This document shows, in pieces, positions 9,971-19,649 of a stretch of DNA of 64,000 bases. Source of the DNA: Pseudomonas beijingensis (GTDB lineage: Bacteria > Pseudomonadota > Gammaproteobacteria > Pseudomonadales > Pseudomonadaceae); contig NZ_CP117425.1 of the NCBI RefSeq assembly GCF_030687295.1, positions 4,096,001 through 4,160,000 of the forward strand, in the 5' to 3' direction. The notes below the pieces were generated by a model that saw only the letters and a list, made by a program, of their open reading frames with translations, searched no databases and had not been told where the DNA came from. The translations under genes and the position numbers were made by a program. Numbering within the stretch: the stretch's first letter is position 1; each line of letters opens with the position of its first letter.

Positions 9971-10208
9971 GTGGGAAGTCCTTGCACGAAGGCGACTTTC
10001 TGGAGCAGGCGGATGGGCAGTCCTGACTATATCGGCCTGGGAGGACGCAGCTTTAGAGGTCAGTTGGTCGAGGGATAGAACGAGCGGATTGCACGAAGAC
10101 ACGCCTTCGGCTGTACCATGGGGGCCGTCGGCAACCCGTCATCCAGGCGATAGGGTGCGGACTTGACAAGCCTTCGGATACAGAACGGATACATTCAGGA
10201 AATTGGCA

Positions 10209-10397
10209 ATGACTCATTCACAACGTTTGAAATACTCGATTCTGATCGTCCTCGTCGTCCTGGCAATCATGTTGGGGCTGTCCTGGATGCAGGGCAAGGG
10301 CATGATCAGCGAGCAGTTGTTTCAATACATCGCCATTGCCGTGGCGGTCATCGTGGTGGTGATCAACGGCGTAATGCGGCCCAAGGTCAAGCCCTGA
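10209..10397 (+). CDS. 62-residue membrane protein
   Basis: A small protein (MTHSQRLKYSILIVL...) with two hydrophobic helices, about 9-25 and 40-56, and a basic C-terminus (MRPKVKP). The ATG at 10209 follows AGGAAA eight bases upstream, better than the in-frame TTG at 10203. It stands alone between the divergent chemoreceptor gene and the convergent Fur-like gene. I do not recognise a named family; function unknown. Confidence 0.7.
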   Translation: MTHSQRLKYSILIVLVVLAIMLGLSWMQGKGMISEQLFQYIAIAVAVIVVVINGVMRPKVKP

Positions 10398-10406
10398 GCG
10401 CCGGCT

Positions 10407-10787
10407 TCATTCCTCGGCCTCGAGCACGGCCATCGCGCTAGGGTGCAGGCGGTAGCTTTTATCGGCGTTGAGGGTCACGACCCCTTCGCTGCACAGGCGC
10501 TTCAATACCTCGCGAACGCTGAGAAAGGACAACGGAATGTCCAGCCCCAATAACTGGCTGTGCACACCACGCACACCCAGGCAGCGGTTTTCGTGGGCGG
10601 CCTTGAGCAGCGCGTCGATGACTTTAAGACGAATCAGGCTGGTCCTGAGCCCGAAGCTCTTGAGCAGGCGCCTGATGTGGTCATTGCCGCCGCGCTCTGG
10701 CGGCCTGTCGAATTCACGGTGAGTGGCGTTCAGCGAGACGCCGGTTGGCCTTGGCTTGCCCTCCATGGGCAGTTGCGCGTTACGCAT
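10407..10787 (-). CDS. Fur-like winged-helix regulator lacking the metal-binding C-domain
   Basis: The 126-residue protein carries a Fur-type DNA-binding domain at about 38-116: FGLRTSLIRLKVIDALL corresponds to the first helices of Fur, and SFLSVREVLKRLCSEGVV to the recognition helix region of Fur (usual form ...ATVYRVLNxFxxAGIV). The C-terminal dimerisation domain with its HHxH/Cys metal ligands is absent; the protein ends soon after the wing. The start has a strong AAGGAG seven bases upstream. It lies about 290 bases from the divergent pvdQ gene, so a link to iron is tempting but unproven. Confidence 0.7.
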   Translation of the reverse strand: MRNAQLPMEGKPRPTGVSLNATHREFDRPPERGGNDHIRRLLKSFGLRTSLIRLKVIDALLKAAHENRCLGVRGVHSQLLGLDIPLSFLSVREVLKRLCSEGVVTLNADKSYRLHPSAMAVLEAEE

Positions 10788-11077
10788 GCAGAAACTCCTT
10801 ACCAGCCTGATCAGAAAAGGTCACGAATACTCTCCTGTTATAGGACGAACGAGGACGCGCAATCATGAGGACGATGATGTGAAAAAATTGCCCCCGCTTC
10901 GTCAAACCCCCGTGTTCAAGCGGCGCAAGGCCATTAATTTTTTTTCATCCGGTTCGTTTTCAAGGTAGGCACATTCCGGTTCAGCACGCGGCGTGTGATT
11001 TCCCAGGCGGGCCGAGTGTTTGTCGACTGGCGCAGCGGCAGCCGTCCTGGTCTCTGAAGTTTTCATCAGGAGTGAAC

Positions 11078-13432
11078 GTGAGAATGTCCGGGCAGTTATC
11101 GAGGGTTGGCCTTGCAGGCGCTTTTCTGGGGATCGCCCTCGGGCTCAGCCCCGTGGTCAATGCGCAGGACGATGGACAGCAGGCCAGCGCCGAGATCCGT
11201 CGCACCCGGTTTGGCGTGCCACATATCCGGGCTCAGGACGAACGTGGACTGGGTTATGGCATCGGTTATGCCTATGCCCAGGACAATCTGTGCCTGCTGG
11301 CCAATGAGATCGTCACGGTCAATGCCCAGCGCTCGCGTTACTTCGGGCCCGAGCAGGTCACGGTCGAGCAGCGGGAGAACCGCGCCAGCGATCTGTTTTT
11401 CAGCTGGCTCAACACACCGCAAGCGGTCTCCGGTTTCTGGCAGGCCCAGACGCCTCAAGTGCAACAACTGGTTGAAGGCTATGCGGCGGGCTACAACCGT
11501 GCGTTGGCCGAGCGCAAGGCCAAGGGCCTGCCTGAGCAATGCGCCAGTGAGTGGGTGCGGCCGATCACCGCGCTGGACCTGGTCAAATTGACCCGTCGCT
11601 TGTTGGTGGAAGGCGGCGTCGGCCAGTTCGCCGAAGCCCTGGCTGGCGCACAACCGCCCCGGGCGACGGCACTCGCCACTGCTCCGGCCGCGAGTTTCGC
11701 CGCTGCCGCGACCCGGCAGCAGCGTTTTGCCCTGGAGCGCGGCAGCAATGCCCTGGCCATCGGCAGTGAGCGCTCGTTTAATGGTCGCGGCATGTTGCTG
11801 GCGAACCCGCATTTTCCGTGGGTGGGCGGCATGCGTTTCTACCAGATGCACCTGACCATTCCCGGCAAGCTGGACGTCATGGGCGCGGCGCTGCCGGGCC
11901 TGCCGATGATCAACATCGGTTTCAGCCAACACCTGGCCTGGACCCACACCGTCGACAGCTCAAAGCATTTCACCTTGTATCGGCTGCAACTGGACCCGAA
12001 AGACCCGACCCGCTACCTGCTCGATGGCGAATCCGTGCCGATGAGCCAGCAGACGGTCGCGGTGGACATCAAGCAACCCGACGGCCAGGTGCAGACGGTT
12101 TCCCGCGTGGTCTATGGCTCGCAGTTCGGCCCGATCGTGCAATGGCCCGGCCGGCTGGACTGGGACAACCGATTCGCCTACAGCCTGCGGGATGCGAACC
12201 TGGAAAACGATCGTGTGCTGGCCCAGTGGTACGCCATGAACAAGGCCGTCACGCTCAAGGATTTGCAGGACGCCGTCCATAAGATTCAGGGCATTCCCTG
12301 GGTCAATACCCTGGCGGTGGACGACCAGGGGCAAAGCCTCTACATGAACGTGTCGGTGGTGCCGAACGTCGACGCCGACAAACTGGCCCGGTGCAGTGAC
12401 CCCCGGGCCGGGCTGCAACTGATCGTGCTGGATGGCAGTCGCAGCGAATGCGCCTGGGGCAACGATTCCAATGCAGTGCAAAAGGGCATTTATGCCGCCG
12501 ACAAGCTCCCGCAGTTGCTGCGCCGCGATTATGTGCAGAACTCCAACGATTCGGCCTGGATGGTCAACCCTGCACAGCCGTTGTCCGGCTATTCCCCGGT
12601 GATCAGCCAGCAAGGCCAGCCGCTGGGCCTGCGGGCGCGTTTTGCGCTGCAGCGGTTGGGCCAGTTGGCCAAGGCCGGGCCGGTGAAGGTGGAGGATTTG
12701 CAGCGGATGGTCATGGACGATCAGGTGTACCTGGCTGACCAGGTGATGCCGGACCTGCTCGGCGTTTGCGCCGGTGACCTGGGGCCCGATGCGTCGGCAT
12801 TGGCCGAGGCCTGCGCCAGCCTCAAGGCCTGGGATCGCAAGGCCGGCCTGAACAGCGGTGTGGGGTTCGTACATTTCCAGCAGATCATGGAACGGCTGCA
12901 GGCGCTGCCTGATTCGTGGCGCGTTGCGTTCGATCCCAAAGATCCGCAACACACCCCGCGGGGCCTGGCGATCGAGCGACCACCGGTGCTCAAGGCTGTG
13001 CGCGAAGCCATGTTGGCTTCGGTTGCGGCCGTGAAGGTTGCGGGGTTGTCGAAGGACAGCCGATGGCAAGACGTCCAGGTGGCCAGCAGCGGCAGCCGAC
13101 AGACGCCGATCCATGGCGGCCCCGGGGAGTTGGGCATCTATAACGCGATCCAGAGCGTGCCGGGGGCGAACGGCAAATGGGAGGTAGTCAGTGGTACCAG
13201 CTACCTGCAAGTGGTGACGTTTGACGGTAAAGATCCGCAAGCCCAGGGATTGTTGGCGTTCTCCATTTCCAGCGACCCCGCTTCACCTTATTCGGCCGAC
13301 CAGACCCAGGCGTTTTCGCAGAAACAGTGGAGTGTGCTGCCCTTCACCGAGCAGCAGATCAAGGCCGATCCGGACTATCGGGCCGTGATTATCCGTGAGC
13401 GTGATGAGGCGGGCAGGGTGGCGACGCAATAA
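11078..13432 (+). CDS. pvdQ: Acyl-homoserine lactone / pyoverdine precursor acylase
   Basis: The 784-residue Ntn-hydrolase is a PvdQ-type acylase: signal peptide (to about residue 30, ending VVNAQ), alpha chain, a spacer, and the beta chain starting at Ser223 of SNALAIGSERS, the autocatalytic nucleophile. The stretches NPHFPWVGGMRFYQMHL, LPGLPMINIGFS and WTHTVDSSKHFTLYRL closely follow PvdQ as I know it from P. aeruginosa. PvdQ removes the acyl chain from ferribactin precursors in the periplasm during pyoverdine maturation and also degrades long-chain AHLs. AGGAG lies five bases before GTG 11078; ATG 11084 is the alternative. The rest of the pyoverdine cluster is not in this window. Confidence 0.92.
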   Translation: MRMSGQLSRVGLAGAFLGIALGLSPVVNAQDDGQQASAEIRRTRFGVPHIRAQDERGLGYGIGYAYAQDNLCLLANEIVTVNAQRSRYFGPEQVTVEQRENRASDLFFSWLNTPQAVSGFWQAQTPQVQQLVEGYAAGYNRALAERKAKGLPEQCASEWVRPITALDLVKLTRRLLVEGGVGQFAEALAGAQPPRATALATAPAASFAAAATRQQRFALERGSNALAIGSERSFNGRGMLLANPHFPWVGGMRFYQMHLTIPGKLDVMGAALPGLPMINIGFSQHLAWTHTVDSSKHFTLYRLQLDPKDPTRYLLDGESVPMSQQTVAVDIKQPDGQVQTVSRVVYGSQFGPIVQWPGRLDWDNRFAYSLRDANLENDRVLAQWYAMNKAVTLKDLQDAVHKIQGIPWVNTLAVDDQGQSLYMNVSVVPNVDADKLARCSDPRAGLQLIVLDGSRSECAWGNDSNAVQKGIYAADKLPQLLRRDYVQNSNDSAWMVNPAQPLSGYSPVISQQGQPLGLRARFALQRLGQLAKAGPVKVEDLQRMVMDDQVYLADQVMPDLLGVCAGDLGPDASALAEACASLKAWDRKAGLNSGVGFVHFQQIMERLQALPDSWRVAFDPKDPQHTPRGLAIERPPVLKAVREAMLASVAAVKVAGLSKDSRWQDVQVASSGSRQTPIHGGPGELGIYNAIQSVPGANGKWEVVSGTSYLQVVTFDGKDPQAQGLLAFSISSDPASPYSADQTQAFSQKQWSVLPFTEQQIKADPDYRAVIIRERDEAGRVATQ

Positions 13433-13497
13433 CCGCTGTTGTACTTGCAGGCGAAGGGGCAGTCACATTCAAAATGGATGCAGGTTGACCCTCCGTC

Positions 13498-13661
13498 ATC
13501 GCGAGCAAGCTCTGCTCCCACAGGAGATTTTTGGCGTTTGGGAAACTACAGGCCGGCAGCGATCCAAACTGTGGGAGCGAGCTTGCTCGCGATGAGAGCG
13601 GCACATTCAAAATCCAGTCAGACTGATCCACCGCTACCGCGAGCAAGCTTTGCTCCCACAG
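13498..13661. repeat. REP cluster (one single and one paired unit)
   Basis: Three REP units between the convergent pvdQ and FecR-like genes: one at 13498-13521, and an inverted pair at 13569-13661 (CTGTGGGAGCGAGCTTGCTC ... GCGAGCAAGCTTTGCTCCCA). Confidence 0.88.
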
Positions 13662-13670
13662 GGGACGCAA

Positions 13671-14669
13671 TTATTGGGCCGGCCGCTGCCCGATGGAATT
13701 GAGCACCGGGTTGCCGTCCTTGTTCTGGGTCAGGTAGACCGGCAGGACTTTGGGCAACGAAGCCACGAGGTTTTGCACTTCGCTGATGTTGTACACACCG
13801 CAGACTCGCAGGCCGCCGGTGCTGTTGTCAGCCAGCATGACGGGACGCTCGAGGTAGCGGTTGATCAGCGGCAGCGCATCGCTCAGGGCCAGGTCATCCA
13901 ACACCAACTTACCGTTGCGCCACGCCAGCGAGCTGTCATTGGGGGCTGTCTCGCGGACTTGGGGGTGGTGGTCGCCCGCCTTGTAGCTCGCCTGCATGCC
14001 CGGCGAAAGTTGCAGGCCGTTACGGGTGAGCGCCTGGTTGCTGGTGACCCTGACCGAACCTTCCACCAGGGTAATCCGCACCTGGTCCTGGTACATCCAG
14101 ACGTTGAAGCGCGTACCGGTCACACGCACCTGGCCTTGGGCGGCGCGCACGACAAACGGATGCTGTTTGTCATGGCTGACGTCAAAAAACGCCTCGCCCT
14201 TTTCCAGGGTCACCCGGCGTTCGTTTTTGTAGTTGGCAAAGGTCAGCTCACTGCCCAGGTTGAGCTCCACCTGGCTGCCGTCCCCCAGGGTGATATGACG
14301 CACGCTCGTGCCGGCTTCGAACCGCTCGTAGGAATTGGCAATCCAGTTCAGGTTCCAGCCGGTGTAGGCGGCCACGGGCAGGCCGACGACGAACACCGCG
14401 GCGGCGACAGCCAACCGGCTCCAGCGCGACCGGGGTCTGGACGCTGGAGTGACGGCGGCTGCCTTGACACGTGGCAGATGATCGGCAACGTCCCAGATTT
14501 CCAGCATGGCTTCGTATTCGAACGCATGCAGGGGATCGGCATCATGCCACTGCTTGAATGCCTGCCGTTCGGCATCGGTGCAGTCGACGGCATGCAGTCG
14601 CATACACCAATGAGCTGCGGCATCGGTAATGGCGTCGTATTCGGCTTCCGAGAGGGTATGTTCGGTCAT
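13671..14669 (-). CDS. FecR-like transmembrane anti-sigma regulator, orphan
   Basis: The 332-residue protein has the N-terminal FecR cytoplasmic domain (AAHWCMRLHAVDCTDAERQAFKQWH, with the conserved W and the W41-type spacing), one membrane helix near 84-104, and the periplasmic FecR domain (LGDGSQVELNLGSELTFA; VTLEKGEAFFDVSHD; VRVTGTRFNVW) followed by an STN-like C-terminal segment. Such proteins carry siderophore-receptor signals to an ECF sigma factor. Unlike the second fecR of this window, no sigma-factor gene lies beside it; upstream is a toxin gene and downstream, convergent, is pvdQ. It might be an FpvR-like partner of a distant sigma factor. Confidence 0.85.
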   Translation of the reverse strand: MTEHTLSEAEYDAITDAAAHWCMRLHAVDCTDAERQAFKQWHDADPLHAFEYEAMLEIWDVADHLPRVKAAAVTPASRPRSRWSRLAVAAAVFVVGLPVAAYTGWNLNWIANSYERFEAGTSVRHITLGDGSQVELNLGSELTFANYKNERRVTLEKGEAFFDVSHDKQHPFVVRAAQGQVRVTGTRFNVWMYQDQVRITLVEGSVRVTSNQALTRNGLQLSPGMQASYKAGDHHPQVRETAPNDSSLAWRNGKLVLDDLALSDALPLINRYLERPVMLADNSTGGLRVCGVYNISEVQNLVASLPKVLPVYLTQNKDGNPVLNSIGQRPAQ

Positions 14670-14750
14670 TGATTCGTCCTGGTTTGCCGCATTCTAACCT
14701 TCGGCATGAGCTGCCGAGAACTGCCGTCATGGCGTTTACGCATCAATGAG

Positions 14751-14772
14751 CGTGTTTTTTTGCTCAAACACG
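14751..14772. other. Short hairpin between toxin and FecR-like genes
   Basis: Perfect 7-bp stem CGTGTTT / AAACACG with an 8-base loop. No T-tract follows on the minus strand, so it is at best a weak terminator of the toxin gene or an RNA-stability element. Confidence 0.3.
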
Positions 14773-14834
14773 GGGGCATGGCCTACCGTCGCATACCTGG
14801 CGTGAAAAAAAGATCAAATAACCCTTTGCCCAGA

Positions 14835-17800
14835 TCACTGCACCGCAAGTTGCCGGGAAGGGCGCACATCGAGTTGCCGCCCTAATTCGCAAATCAAGAG
14901 CGTGATCGAGTCGGCGTTGCGAAGTATGACGTCGATGCGCTTGTCCGGCAAAATCGGATCCAGAAAAGCATCGCGAGCGTGATCCATGGTTTTGGCGCCG
15001 GTTATCTTCAGGATCTCCTGAGTTGTCTCTTTGTATAAAGGCAGCAGCTCCACCTTCTTGTCGGTGTTGTCTGCGCTATCCCATTGCGTGAACAGTTTGG
15101 GTTTTGGGGTGGTCAGCGAAAGTCCGTTGAGCTGCAGGTCCTTTTGCTTGTCGTATTGTATTTGCCCTAGATAAGTCGCTGTTGAAATCAAGTCGAGGAA
15201 TGGCAGTACCGAGTCCAGATAGGCGATGTCAAAGGTATTGAACAACTGATGGGAAATTTCATGGATGAAGGTCGCTCCCTGGGCATGGGCATCGACATTA
15301 AAGGTGTCGGGCACGACGGACTTGTACCAATCCAGTCCCATGTCGAAGAAAAACTGGGTGAGGTAGATTCTTCCCACCGCCGCCGGTTCGAGAACGAACG
15401 CAGTCGCCCTGTCCTCCAGGTATTTGAGGTTGCCGATAACGATGCGGTCCGCATTTTGCAGTTCCCAGGAGGGATCGGCCAATGCCTGGCATATCGGCGA
15501 GATTGCTGTCTCTATTTTGCTGATAAGACGGGCGTCGACGCTGCTGACACCAAAAAACAGTTTAAGGTATCTGTCCAGTCGAGAGCCCGGAAGAACCTGT
15601 TGCTTGAGTTGATGGAGATTGTACAGGGCATTGAACGAGTAGAACCGCGCCGTCTCCAGCGCCTGCACGATTGCATTTGCCCGGTGCGGATATTTCCGAC
15701 GTATCTCAGCCATGCCTCGCGCTTCAATATTCAATGAACCTTTGGCTTTGAAGTCGCTATAGGTAATAGCCATCTTCGACCCAGCCTTGCCAAAACGGAC
15801 GGTTTGGCGCTGTGGGTCGATCCCCCATGTCCGGCCGTCCGAGGACTTTTTCAACAACGGCCCTTCACCGTGCTCATGAATGATTCGCCAGGCTTGGTCG
15901 GCTTTTGCCACTTGAAAGACTTTGCCGGCCAAGGGGATATAAAGCTTGCCGTTTTCTATGGCTTTGTACGTTCCCTCAGCCAGGTTTCTTTGCAGGTCAG
16001 ATAGGCTGACACCCGTGGCTTCGAAGACGCCCAGGTCGGTACGCAGTTGACCGGTGGAAGCGATGTCCTTCCAGTTGAGCGTCGACGGGACACTCGGCAA
16101 GGCCGGTCCAACGGGATCGAGCAGGCCGAATGTATCGTCGCGATTGAGCAGGCCCAGCGACACCATCTCGGCGGCGCCGGCGATGAAGTTGTGCAAGCCG
16201 GTTTTCCAGTCATGCGCTTGCAGGGCCTCGGAAGACGCCTTGAAGTCCTGGTAGCTTTCCCACAGCGTCTCTATGAACGTCAGTTTGCCCGGCAACTGTC
16301 TTCCCACTAACCGGATGCCCGAGCTGAACAGGTGCAAGGCAGTGGTCCAGTCGAATTGGCGCTTGTCCTGCGCCTGGGAACTCAACAGCTCTGCCAGCAA
16401 CTTCGTGTTGTCATCGAACAGCGTGTCGAGCAGGTTGGTGCGGATAGGGTTGGAACCCAGGGTGATTTCCGAAAGGTGCCCAAGTGTCGAGGCGAACAGG
16501 TTCCTGAAAATGGCTTGCTGGTTCTCGGGAAGCCGGCGGATCAGCAGGTCCTGGAGCGCGCCGGGCGTGTTGAAGGCCGCGACCACGCTCGCTTCGTCCT
16601 TGAACTCGGTGAAGCAATGACCCGAGTGATAAGGGGAATACAGGACAAGGGGGTTGGTTGCCTGGGCGCTCGAACCCACCAGGTAGAGCCCCAATGCCTT
16701 GACCGCCGCCGCGCCGCCGGTCTTGATCAGCTCCACGGGGCGAAACAGCGCGCTGGCGCCTTCAACCGCACTGCGGGCTATGGCGTCCGGCATATCCAGT
16801 ACCTGGCGAATCAGGTCGAAGGCCTTGCTGGAGAGATGTTGCTGTAGGTGCCGTGCGTGAGCGTGTTGCAGCAGTTGCCAGGGTAATTGTTGACGGAACC
16901 GGCGCTTCCTTTGCTGGACTGGCGCGCCAGAGCCGGAAAGCGTGTCCACGACCTGTGTTTTATAGGCGGTGGAAATATCCAATGACGACAATATTTGCCT
17001 GACCGCCGTCTCGTTCAAGCCGTCAGGCAGTTTGCGCGGGGCGGTCGACGAAACCTTGAAGCCGTTTCGGGTCACATCGACGTGGTTCAAGGCAAAGTCG
17101 GTCAAGGCGCTGGCCGGCCCCACGACGGCAAGGTTCGGTGTGATCTGGAGGGTGTCGGGGTCGAGGTTTTTTCCAGGGAAGCGTGCGTCCAGTAACGCCC
17201 TGAGCTTTTTATGCACGTGGGTGCGCAATGGCTCGATACCGTCCAGGTAGTCCTTGGCATCGACCACGCTGTTCTTGTATTGCTCGAGCAGTTCGATATG
17301 CAAGCGTCGATCTTCCAGGGACGCCGTGCCGAGCCAGGCGGGCAGTTTCTGTTGTCGCCTGTTGGCTTGGGCGATGTCCACGGCGCGCTTCAGGTTGGTG
17401 GGTGCGCCTTTGGCCAGCAAGGCGTCGAGACTGTTGCGCAACGCCGATCCGCTGAGTTTCCAATCCCCAACTTTTAATGTGCTCAAGTAACTGCGCTCGG
17501 CCTTGAACTGTTCGATGAACGACTTCATCCGATTGACCAGCACATTGTCTTCCAGCAGTTCATAGGCCTGGAGCTGGTAGCGTCCGTGGGGTATGCGTTG
17601 CGCGGGCGCCAGGTTCGACAGCCAGGCAAAGCGTTTTCGAGTGTTCAGCAGATTCTTGTTCAACTGCTCCGTGGCCAGGTCGACGCTCGTAAAAGCCTGT
17701 AGGCCGCTGGTGGGGGACCAAAGGATGGCCATGCCCGAGTAGGGGGTATCCAGACCGCCGCGCTCGGTCAGTAAAAAGCAGTTGGGCAGGCGCAGGGAAA

Positions 17801-19649
17801 CCGCGCGCCCCTCAGCGTGGCACGTCAGCTTCAACGAATAGACATCCGGTCGAAAGCCTCTGACGCCCAGGCGCTGCGTACGGTCCGGGTGGTCGGCGTC
17901 ATGGGCGAAAACGTTCCTGATCAAGTCATGGGCGGCTGCCGGTAGCGTTCCGTCACGTTCTCTGAGTTCGGCCTCGGCGCGCAGGCCCAGTGAGAAAGCG
18001 TTGGTCAGTTCAGGCAGCAGCTTGTCCAGCCCGCTTTGCAGCGCGGCCGTGTTGGCGGGCGGCAACTGGATGAAGCGGGTGTGAAAAGTGTCTTCGACAT
18101 CGGTGTAGCTCTTGATCTTCCTCTCCAGTTGGTCGGCCATGAAGTTGGACGGTCGCAGCTCTCCGTAAAACGCCGGTCGCGTGCCCCAATGCCCATCGGT
18201 TTTCTGATCCAGCAGGCTTTTGTTGATCAAGGTGCGGATATCCAGCGCCTTGTCGATGAGTGAGTGGAGGTTGACGTCGCCCTGGCGGGACATTTCCAGC
18301 GCGTAGTGAAGATTGTCCAGTTGCTTGGCAATGATCCCGTCAGCCAGGGTCTCGGCCACCGGCAAGTCCACTGATTCGCCTGACACTTGCGGCTGGTCGA
18401 AGCGCAGGAAACGGTTACGTTCCTCCAGGCTCAAGAGGTTGTAGAGCGCTTGCCTGGGCTCGGTGTGGGCGGGGGTGTTGAGCAACGCGTCCTTGAAACC
18501 CAGGTAATTGGCGACTTTTTGCAGGCCGTGGTTGGGGGTGTAGAGGTAATGGTCCTTGCCGCTGATCATCAACGAACCGGCCAATTCGACGAAGTGCGGT
18601 TGATATTCCCAGAGACGAATCGTTTCGATGAACAGCAGTGGTTCGTCCCGACGGGAGGGCCTGAACAGGCGAAGCAGTTCCTGGTTTTGCGCTTCGGTCA
18701 GTTGCCCTTTCTCGCGCGCGATCAGGATCGCGGCCCGCAATGCGTCACGAATGACCCGGGCAAGAAAGTCGCGGCGCGACCGGTGGAACGGGCTGTTCGC
18801 CTGCCAGTAGGTATTGATGTATTGGCTGAGTGTGGGGATCAGGTTCCTGGCCGTGGCCTTGATGATGCCTTCCCATTGTTGCGCTGTGTGTGTGCTCGTG
18901 CCGGGGTGAGTCAGGTCGACGTCATGCCCGGCGGGCCAGCCCTGATGGTGGAAGTACACCAGCACGGCGTCGCTCAGCGCAATGCTTTCAGTGACTGGGA
19001 TTGCGTGGGTATCGCCCAGCGGGACGCCTTTGCGCAGGGCTACGCGGGCCTGTCGTTGATCGAAGTTGGGCAGCTGTTCGTTCAACGCCTGGTCCAGCAT
19101 TGAGGTCAGTGTGGGCAGTTTGATCAGCTCATCCACCATGGCCAGGGCATTGAGGCTCTGGGCGTATTCGATGGCTTCGATCTGCGCCTTGAAAACGTCT
19201 GCGTTGATGATCTGGCTGGTTTGGGTGATGTCGTTTGTGCTGTTCAGTTCGCTGCGCTGGGAAATCGACAGGTAGCGAAAAAGATCGTCGCGCCCCGCGG
19301 TGTCCTGCAGCATCTCATCGATCTTGTTTTCGAGGGCGTGCGAGTCGTTGAATTTGCGGATCCCTCTGTCCGGTGTGTAAAGGAAGGCGGGCTTGACGTC
19401 GCTATCTGGCAGGGCCTTGAGGGTAAAGCAGCCGGCCAATGGGATCGGCACCTTGTTGTCGGCTTGGAGCAGAATCGTTTCGGCGGCCATCGGCGGCGTC
19501 TGCGCCGCACGTTGCGTATGGCTGGGCAGGGCGACATGGTGCAACCAGTCGAGGTCGGCCTGGGTCAGCCTATGAAGCGCGTTCAACTCATCCAGGCGAG
19601 TGGCGTTCAATATCTCGGGAAATAGCAGTGGCGTGGTTTCAGTGGTCAT
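14835..19649 (-). CDS. Giant dermonecrotic-toxin-family protein with C-terminal HExxH metalloprotease-like domain
   Basis: The 1604-residue product begins MTTETTPLLFPEIL. It contains repeated blocks of the kind found in Pseudomonas dermonecrotic-toxin-like (DUF6543) proteins, for example RRDFLARVIRDALRAAILIA (near 300), a second block near 590-800 (ADHPDRTQRLGVRGFRPDVYSL), and a hydrophobic region near 960-1000. No signal peptide is seen. The C-terminus holds HEISH at 1463-1467 followed by NTFDIAY with D1474, which resembles the zinc-binding HExxH...TxDxxY arrangement of aspzincin (M35-like) peptidases. The start at 19649 has a weak GAGAAG site; the frame extends 9 codons further upstream without a better one. 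Likely a secreted effector or toxin; route and target unknown. Confidence 0.75.
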   Translation of the reverse strand: MTTETTPLLFPEILNATRLDELNALHRLTQADLDWLHHVALPSHTQRAAQTPPMAAETILLQADNKVPIPLAGCFTLKALPDSDVKPAFLYTPDRGIRKFNDSHALENKIDEMLQDTAGRDDLFRYLSISQRSELNSTNDITQTSQIINADVFKAQIEAIEYAQSLNALAMVDELIKLPTLTSMLDQALNEQLPNFDQRQARVALRKGVPLGDTHAIPVTESIALSDAVLVYFHHQGWPAGHDVDLTHPGTSTHTAQQWEGIIKATARNLIPTLSQYINTYWQANSPFHRSRRDFLARVIRDALRAAILIAREKGQLTEAQNQELLRLFRPSRRDEPLLFIETIRLWEYQPHFVELAGSLMISGKDHYLYTPNHGLQKVANYLGFKDALLNTPAHTEPRQALYNLLSLEERNRFLRFDQPQVSGESVDLPVAETLADGIIAKQLDNLHYALEMSRQGDVNLHSLIDKALDIRTLINKSLLDQKTDGHWGTRPAFYGELRPSNFMADQLERKIKSYTDVEDTFHTRFIQLPPANTAALQSGLDKLLPELTNAFSLGLRAEAELRERDGTLPAAAHDLIRNVFAHDADHPDRTQRLGVRGFRPDVYSLKLTCHAEGRAVSLRLPNCFLLTERGGLDTPYSGMAILWSPTSGLQAFTSVDLATEQLNKNLLNTRKRFAWLSNLAPAQRIPHGRYQLQAYELLEDNVLVNRMKSFIEQFKAERSYLSTLKVGDWKLSGSALRNSLDALLAKGAPTNLKRAVDIAQANRRQQKLPAWLGTASLEDRRLHIELLEQYKNSVVDAKDYLDGIEPLRTHVHKKLRALLDARFPGKNLDPDTLQITPNLAVVGPASALTDFALNHVDVTRNGFKVSSTAPRKLPDGLNETAVRQILSSLDISTAYKTQVVDTLSGSGAPVQQRKRRFRQQLPWQLLQHAHARHLQQHLSSKAFDLIRQVLDMPDAIARSAVEGASALFRPVELIKTGGAAAVKALGLYLVGSSAQATNPLVLYSPYHSGHCFTEFKDEASVVAAFNTPGALQDLLIRRLPENQQAIFRNLFASTLGHLSEITLGSNPIRTNLLDTLFDDNTKLLAELLSSQAQDKRQFDWTTALHLFSSGIRLVGRQLPGKLTFIETLWESYQDFKASSEALQAHDWKTGLHNFIAGAAEMVSLGLLNRDDTFGLLDPVGPALPSVPSTLNWKDIASTGQLRTDLGVFEATGVSLSDLQRNLAEGTYKAIENGKLYIPLAGKVFQVAKADQAWRIIHEHGEGPLLKKSSDGRTWGIDPQRQTVRFGKAGSKMAITYSDFKAKGSLNIEARGMAEIRRKYPHRANAIVQALETARFYSFNALYNLHQLKQQVLPGSRLDRYLKLFFGVSSVDARLISKIETAISPICQALADPSWELQNADRIVIGNLKYLEDRATAFVLEPAAVGRIYLTQFFFDMGLDWYKSVVPDTFNVDAHAQGATFIHEISHQLFNTFDIAYLDSVLPFLDLISTATYLGQIQYDKQKDLQLNGLSLTTPKPKLFTQWDSADNTDKKVELLPLYKETTQEILKITGAKTMDHARDAFLDPILPDKRIDVILRNADSITLLICELGRQLDVRPSRQLAVQ

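Noticed and set aside
10934..10957. PvdS-type iron-starvation box for pvdQ (TTAAT-N16-CGT)
   Set aside because: Only four of five bases match TAAAT in a T-rich stretch, and it lies 120 bases from the start; too weak to call.
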